DNA from: Cunninghamia lanceolata | Taxonomy: Eukaryota > Streptophyta > Pinopsida > Cupressales > Cupressaceae | Assembly (NCBI GenBank): GCA_027924645.1 | Contig: BSBN01000849.1 | Coordinates: forward strand, 10,992,001 to 11,056,000 | Length of the DNA stretch: 64,000 bases | Reading direction: 5' to 3' | Part shown: positions 58,661 through 64,000 of the stretch, piece after piece | How the letters are laid out: every line of letters starts with the position of its first letter | Numbering within the stretch: position 1 is the stretch's first letter | Translations under genes and position numbers: made by a program | The notes under the pieces: generated by a model | Seen by the model: the letters and a program-made list of their open reading frames with translations, nothing else | Database searches by the model: none | Told to the model about the DNA's origin: nothing

Positions 58661-59575
58661 CTATTCCTCCTTTAGTTGAATGTTCAAAGCACCTTGGATA
58701 TCACTAAGGAAGTGAAGACCCTTGATCTTCCTTGTTTGGATGAATGTTCAAGTACTTTGGACATCACTAAGGATGTGAAAACCATGAATAGTTCTCCTTT
58801 GGTTGCATGTTCAAACCCCTTGGACATCACTAAAGATACAATCATTGACAATTCTTCTAACAATAGTTTACCTTCCCTTCATTCCAGTGCTCTCCTTCCA
58901 AAAGATTAAGCATTGATGGATGAAGAAAGATCTCGCACATTAAATCCTTTAAGGATGGATCTTAAGCTTAATCAATGTACAAATAATCTTAACTCAATCA
59001 TCACTAATAGACTCATCCCACCCACTAAGGGGATAGTGGATAATTGTATTAATGTTCCTAAACTCATTATACACGGGACATCTAATGTGCCTCTTCACTT
59101 CAAACCAGTGATTACGGTTCAAGGTGCTCCAACACCACCTAGACCCCTAGGTTACATTCTTAATTTTGCAAAACAAATTACTCAAGGAAATCAAGTGTAT
59201 CAAAATGTGTCACGACAACCCTATCACAATATGGTTGCTCACACATACAATACGTGAAATAATAAACAAAGTAAACAATAGTCAAACATTATGATCACTT
59301 TGCCAACTTCTCAACCCGTACTTCCTCAACCACCTTGTCTTACTCATAAAGGTGGTCAAGATTATGATCTTGTTGAGCAACTTCGTGCTACTCCAGCTAA
59401 GATCTCTCTCTGGGAACTCATTCAAACATCGCTTACATACCATGGAATTCTCCAAGAAGCTTTACAAAAGGTGATTGTACCACTCGTTGTTAATCCTAAT
59501 GATGTAGCAACTCTGTTAGATTGTATGCATGCGAGTAAAATGGATATTCTATTTCAACAACATGAATTGTCGTGA
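58661..59575 (+). pseudogene. Gag region of element E (Tat-type)
   Basis: Broken frames. About 58676-58890 holds a three-fold Leu-Asp-Ile-Thr-Lys-Asp/Glu repeat of about 66 bp. About 59291-59575 reads Y-D-L-V-E-Q-L-R-A-T-P-A-K-I-S-L-W-E-L-I, closely matching the L-R-x-T-P-A-x-I-S-x-x-x-L-L block that precedes the protease in plant Tat/Athila-type gypsy elements. Stops separate the segments. Confidence 0.72.
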
Positions 59576-59639
59576 ATTGAAGTTCAAAACCAATATGATC
59601 CTCTTATAATCTTTATCACAATAAACAAAAAGTTAAGAA

Positions 59640-59907
59640 AGCGAGTTACAATTGACAATGGATTAGCTCTTAATGTTTGTGGCGTTGATTTGTTACACAA
59701 AATTAAGGTTGATAAATCTTTAATCAAACCAGATAAACTTAACATTCATGGCTTTGATAACGTTGGTAGACAATCAATGGGTACCATAACTTTCCTTATA
59801 AATGTTGGACCTGTGATATTATCTACCCTTTTCCATGTCATGCCTGGTGTACTTTCATATAACATCATTCTGGCTAGATCAGGGGTTCATGCCATGGAGG
59901 CAGTTCT
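59640..59907 (+). pseudogene. Aspartic protease of element E, N-terminal part
   Basis: It reads V-T-I-D-N-G-L-A-L-N-V-C, which corresponds to the retropepsin active site D-S-G with Ser changed to Asn. S-L-I-K-P-D-K-L, F-D-N-V and H-A-M-E-A-V follow, matching gypsy proteases (usual ...H-A-x-G-A-V-P-S-S-L-H). The frame is cut at A-V by the solo LTR and resumes at 61362 with P-S-T-L-H. The catalytic Asp is present, but the D-N-G variant is unlikely to be active. Confidence 0.82.
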
Positions 59908-61361
59908 TGTTGAAATGAACCAAACAATTGAGAGGGGGCGGGTTGAATCAGTTGTCACAAAACTTAAGTAATTCTGCACCTTAAATCATTAAACACTTAT
60001 CCACAGTTTGTTATGATTAAAACATGAAAGCATAAACATAGAACCCTAAACACATTTGCAAGATCATACACAAGTGACACCAGATTTTTACATGGAAAGC
60101 CCTGTTAAGGGAAAAACCACGGTGGGAGTTAACCCACAAAATATATATGTAAAGCACAATACTAAAAATCAAAGGCTCACTGCCAATAGGGCTCACTACC
60201 CAGAAAAAGGATCACTGCCAAGTGTTTTGAACTGAGATGTTAGCATCTACTCCATGCCTGAATTCAGTTCCATTGAAGCGCAATATTCTTCTGCTATGCT
60301 CTTCCTTTTCTCTTCCTTACTTATCTTCACATCTTTTTCACAAGGACACCTTTTCCTTGCCTTGACCCAATTACAAGTATTTATGCACTACATCAACCTT
60401 GGAGATGATCATCAAGGTTGGAATTACAAATCATCAACCGTTGGAACTATCTCCAAGGTCGACATTGCAAACATACATAAAATAGGTCTAGACCTAATAT
60501 AAATTTGCTAAGGAAATGTAGTAAAGATGTATTGCAGATCACTTCATGCCTTAGCTGGGACTCAAACATGATCTTCCATGCCACTACATGCTTCTACAAT
60601 CTTCAATACATCTCTGCAATCACTGGGATTAACCAAGTCAGCTAAGACTAGTTACACACTACGTTATCTAGGAGTAATCTTCAAACATGATCTCAATTCC
60701 TTAATGCAGACCAATGTAAAGGTAGGAACATGATCAGGAGGCCTCTGCAAGCATGTTGTAATCACTAGGAGGAACGGTACAAAATCTAACCACTTTATCC
60801 ATGAGATTCTTCACATCAGAGCACATGAACTTCACTGTCTTCAACTGTCATAAAAGAAAGATAGCTTAGGACCACCAAATCACAAACCATTGGAGTTGTA
60901 GGCACTTATCATCATCCCAGACTTCCTTCAAAACTGTAGAGCAAAATACCTTTAATGCGAAGGAATGCAGAGCAAAATACTTTCTCCCTATCACTAGTGA
61001 ATAAACAGAAGAAGCAGGTTTTACTCTGGTGAATGTAACTCACTCAATTCTTCATATTGAAGGCTCAAACTTAGGATTTAGCATCTTTAGACATGCCTCT
61101 AAATAACTTCCAATCCATAGACCAAGATCTTCATTCTCCAAGAAATGCAAAGAACTCTTTTGGATTGTTCTTTAGTATGCAACTCATTGTCTTCACTGTG
61201 ATTCACCATTTCTTCTAATTCTTTTGGAGGGGCTAATTTTCTCAATATCCTCAACATATAAAGCTTCTAACCAAATAAAAAAATAGGATACGGTTGACAC
61301 CAATGACAACAAAGATATGTTGACATCGATGACAACACCGATTAAGCACATACTTGCAACA
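59908..61361. mobile_element. Solo LTR of the element C family
   Basis: 1454 bases with TGTTG/CAACA ends, homologous to the LTRs at 22863 and 30776. It contains the shared ACAATTGAGAGGGGG and GATGACAACACCGATTA words and ends CTTGCAACA. The flanks GTTCT (59903-59907) and GTTCC (61362-61366) are the target duplication with one change. Removing it restores the protease frame of element E across the join. A solo LTR arises by recombination between the two LTRs of a full element. Confidence 0.88.
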
Positions 61362-62020
61362 GTTCCATCTACCCTTCATCGATCAGTCAAGTTATTCATG
61401 AAAATAAACTTTAAACCATCGAAGTTGATTCGGAGCCAGAAAGTTGTTTACACATTGAAACACAAAAACAAGTTGTCAATCACAAGATTCTCAATAACTT
61501 AAAAGTTGATTCATCAATACCTCTTTCCGTAGATAATGTTGTGCAAGATTCAACATCAAACGCACTTTTTGGTGAGGATTAGGGTTCATTAGACTTTACT
61601 CCTACCTTTATAGGGGAGTATAAACTCAATAATGCTGAAACATCAAAGTTGCATCGATCTCATCCAAGCAATCTTTGGACTACCTTAGAAACCTAAAGTT
61701 TGTTTAGTAGAAAACAAAGACAATACTTACACTATGGACTATGAGACTTGTGAGGCCCCGCCTTCCTCTATTTGAAATATGGAGTTGCTTATGGTCATGG
61801 ATTTCAAATCCTTTACAAAAATTGCAATTACATAGGCAATGGTTATGGTCTAAACCAACAAGGAATCATGGCCCCCTTAGAAGTTGTTGCACAAACTCTT
61901 CTACTGGTATTGGATACAATTCTTTGAAGCCCACCAAAGCCTACCATCATCCTACTCTTCACGTTAATACAATATCAACAAGTTCAAGACTAAATATGAT
62001 ATAATCTATTATGATAAACA
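61362..62020 (+). pseudogene. Protease C-terminus and G-patch-like segment of element E
   Basis: It starts P-S-T-L-H-R-S-V-K, continuing the protease interrupted by the solo LTR. Near 61830-61945 one frame reads G-N-G-Y-G-L-N-Q-Q-G-I-M-A-P-L-E and another continues T-G-I-G-Y. This is the Gly-rich, G-patch-like block found between protease and RT in some plant Tat elements. Frameshifts and stops throughout. No RT follows. Confidence 0.6.
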
Positions 62021-63903
62021 TGGATTATCTGCTAGGAAATATCTCGTTAAAACATGTAAGTATTTCTCCCTCATTTCACCACACTTGATGTAGCAACCTA
62101 TTGCAGTTGCTCCCAAGGGTGGCCTCCTAGATATATATGTTGCTAGAGTTGTGTTGTGTCCCCCATTTTTGTGTTAAATGTTGTTTAAGCCTCCTTGATG
62201 ACCCTTGATACTCTTCTAAGGTCAAGAATACAAGGAGACTGCCTTTGTTGTGACACATCTTCTATTTGTGTCTATATTCTTCTACTCTCTTCTCTCTATA
62301 ATTGTAATTATTGTGCATGTGGTTAAGATGTCTTGGGGCACCTTCCCACGTTGCATTCCTAGTCACCTTTGTCTCCTCTCTCATTTTTAGTGTTTCCATT
62401 TCTTCAGTGGCTCTACTAGTTGGTGGATGACAAAAACAAATAAATACTGATAAGGACCGTGCATCCCTTCAGCAAGAAAGAAAAAATGGACCTAGTCCAT
62501 ATATCAAGATGGGGTTGATATATTATGGACCCTTGACTAGTAGAATCACTCCATGTTGTGATTCATGTTGTGAAATTTGGTTGTAACAAACCTTTGCAAT
62601 ACTCTAAATATGCTTCTATGCACTTTGGATTGTTTTGTATCTCATCTTGTAGCTACACTCAGTTCTAAGATAGCTGTAGTATACCTCACGGCTATACTTG
62701 GTTCTGAACCCTCAAGTGTAACCATGGTTTATTAGATGACTTCTATGTAACTTTCATGAATTGATTAGGTTGTTATCTTAGAATTGATTTTCTAACCAAA
62801 TCATTATGTTGTTGATTAAGATGGGTTTGTGGAAACATTCGGCAATCATGGCACATGGCACTTGGATCATGGGCTTTGTGAAAACTCTTGTTCCCTTGCA
62901 TGTTTTCACTTTACCTTAAATGTGCTTGATACCAGCAAGTGGGATCAACCACTTTAAGGTGGGGGCATATATCATGGTAAGTGCTTGATTACATTTTACA
63001 TTAACAAAACGTGTTTGCGTACACTTTTTTTTCACTGTAAGGTGTCTCCATGATGCGGGTGGGGTTGTGTACTTTGATCTATTGCATATACCTCCTTTTC
63101 ACTGTAAGGCATCTCTGTGATGCAGGTGGGGTTGTATACTTTGAGAGCATGCTTCCTTTTCACTATAAGGCATTTGCGAATGCGGGGTGGGTTGCATTTT
63201 AAAATCCCTTCTATGAAAGGTAGGATGGTGTATCTCTTAATCTAGTGCACATCCTTTTAACAAAGTCCTCATCGTGAGGCAGGGTTAGATCTTGAGTTAT
63301 TCACCCTTAAGCATGTCTTGTGGTGGTTGTGGTAGTGTATCTCTATTGTTAGATTGTGTTTGGCATATTTTAGATAGTGGAGTGTAGTGATAAGCTCTTC
63401 TGTATCACCTGTGTTTGTCATGTATAAGACATATAGTATGTCGATGACATACTCTACACTACTCATGTATTTTGTGTGTCTTCGTGTGGTTTACCTATGT
63501 GTTTGGCGTGTCTTGTGTGTTTTATATGTGTTTTGTGTGTTTTTGATGGTGGCATGTAGCGATGAGCTCTCCCATCACCTAGTTAGGATTATATATGGAT
63601 AATTGTTTAAATCATGTCTTCTCTAGTCTTGCATGATTGTATTCATGTCTTCTTTGTGTATCGTGTGTTTTCGCTATCCTCTCCATGTATTGCATGCTTG
63701 CTTACTGCATTCACTATGTCTTATGTGACTCTTAAGTGTTTTCTTATGTTTGCCTAAGCTTGGGGGCTAGAAATAGTCCCTTCAAAATTAGGGTGTGTAT
63801 TCAATCTAGTATCTGATGTGTTTGATATCCTTTGACTGTACCTTAATGCATGTGTTGAATTGTTAAGATCACACACACATTAACAAGTGGGGGCTAAAAT
63901 TTA
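62021..63903 (+). other. 3' interior of element E without enzyme domains
   Basis: No RT, RNase H or integrase motif in any frame. It contains the short tandem repeats at 63031-63215. It ends with AAGTGGGGGCTAAAATTTA directly before the 3' LTR; the GTGGGGG part is the likely polypurine tract. Confidence 0.55.
63031..63215 (+). repeat. Degenerate 61-67 bp tandem repeat
   Basis: Three units start TTCACTRTAAGG near 63031, 63098 and 63159, each followed by a TGATGCGGGTGGGGTTG-like segment. A weaker fourth may lie near 63250. Confidence 0.7.
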
Positions 63904-64000
63904 TGGAGTAAAAAGTGGACATGGGCCTTTTTACCTCTTAGTATAGCTTCTAAGTCCCCGTGTTAACACTCTACATGAAAAATATTCATCCCAATGCAAA
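63904..64000 (+). repeat. 3' LTR of element E, first 97 bases
   Basis: It matches 56398 onward (TGGAGTAAAAAGTGGAC, then CACTCTACATG and ATCCCAATGCAAA) with about ten differences. It is truncated by the window end. Confidence 0.85.

Larger units (their letters stand above)
56398..64000 (+). mobile_element. Element E: Ty3/gypsy Tat-type element lacking RT (runs off window)
   Basis: An LTR at 56398-57638 matches the sequence starting at 63904 (TGGAGTAAAAAGTGGAC...), so the window ends about 97 bases into the 3' LTR. The interior has Tat-style gag and protease frames and a G-patch-like segment. There is no RT, RNase H or integrase over the remaining 1.9 kb. A solo LTR of the element C family (59908-61361) interrupts the protease. 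It is non-autonomous or internally deleted. Confidence 0.82.

Overview
The window looks like repeat-dominated nuclear DNA of a seed plant, most likely a conifer. The reasons are AT-rich decayed intergenic sequence, nested LTR retrotransposons with long LTRs, degenerate TTTAGGG-type interstitial telomere-like tracts, PLS-class PPR pseudogene fragments, a plant calmodulin-like gene, and a Penelope-like retroelement with a GIY-YIG domain (conifers are known to carry such 'Dryad' elements). No prokaryotic organisation is present. The species was not identified. Many long open frames here begin at non-ATG codons and were re-evaluated for plant starts.

Layout. 669-10250: element A, a complete LTR retrotransposon (transcription sense on the minus strand) with 3.44-kb LTRs, a GTTAT target duplication and one intact 525-codon orphan ORF. 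10251-13698: unique DNA with the only clearly intact host gene, a calmodulin-like EF-hand gene (12781-12320, minus). 13699-22377: element B, a plus-strand Ty1/copia-type derivative with a GTATT duplication that keeps only a broken gag. 22863-32344: element C, a minus-strand Ty1/copia element with decayed gag-PR-IN-RT-RNaseH. It carries a 1.1-kb terminal-inverted-repeat insertion inside RNase H and a rearranged 5' end with an extra partial LTR. 33236-36600: a PPR fragment, then mirrored CT/GA tracts and telomere-like blocks. 36601-41640: no recognised genes. 41646-44641: a decayed coding remnant with a 30-bp minisatellite, running into about seven copies of a ~357-bp tandem repeat. 44642-50515: a degenerate PPR (PLS) array interrupted by a Penelope-like element (about 45970-48690). 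50733-52843: a seven-exon minus-strand gene relic whose splice phases all agree but which carries eleven in-frame stops; a 34-bp perfect palindrome lies upstream of it. 53804-55674: a small non-autonomous LTR element. 56398-end: a Ty3/gypsy Tat-type element lacking RT, with a solo LTR inserted in its protease frame.

How the parts relate. Most features are independent insertions, several of them nested (solo LTR in Tat protease, TIR element in copia RNase H, Penelope element in a PPR array). Elements A and B have intact ends but no polymerase, so they would depend on enzymes from autonomous relatives. In several relics the in-frame stops can be explained by C-to-T change at CAG, CAA or CGA codons, as expected from methylated, silenced DNA.
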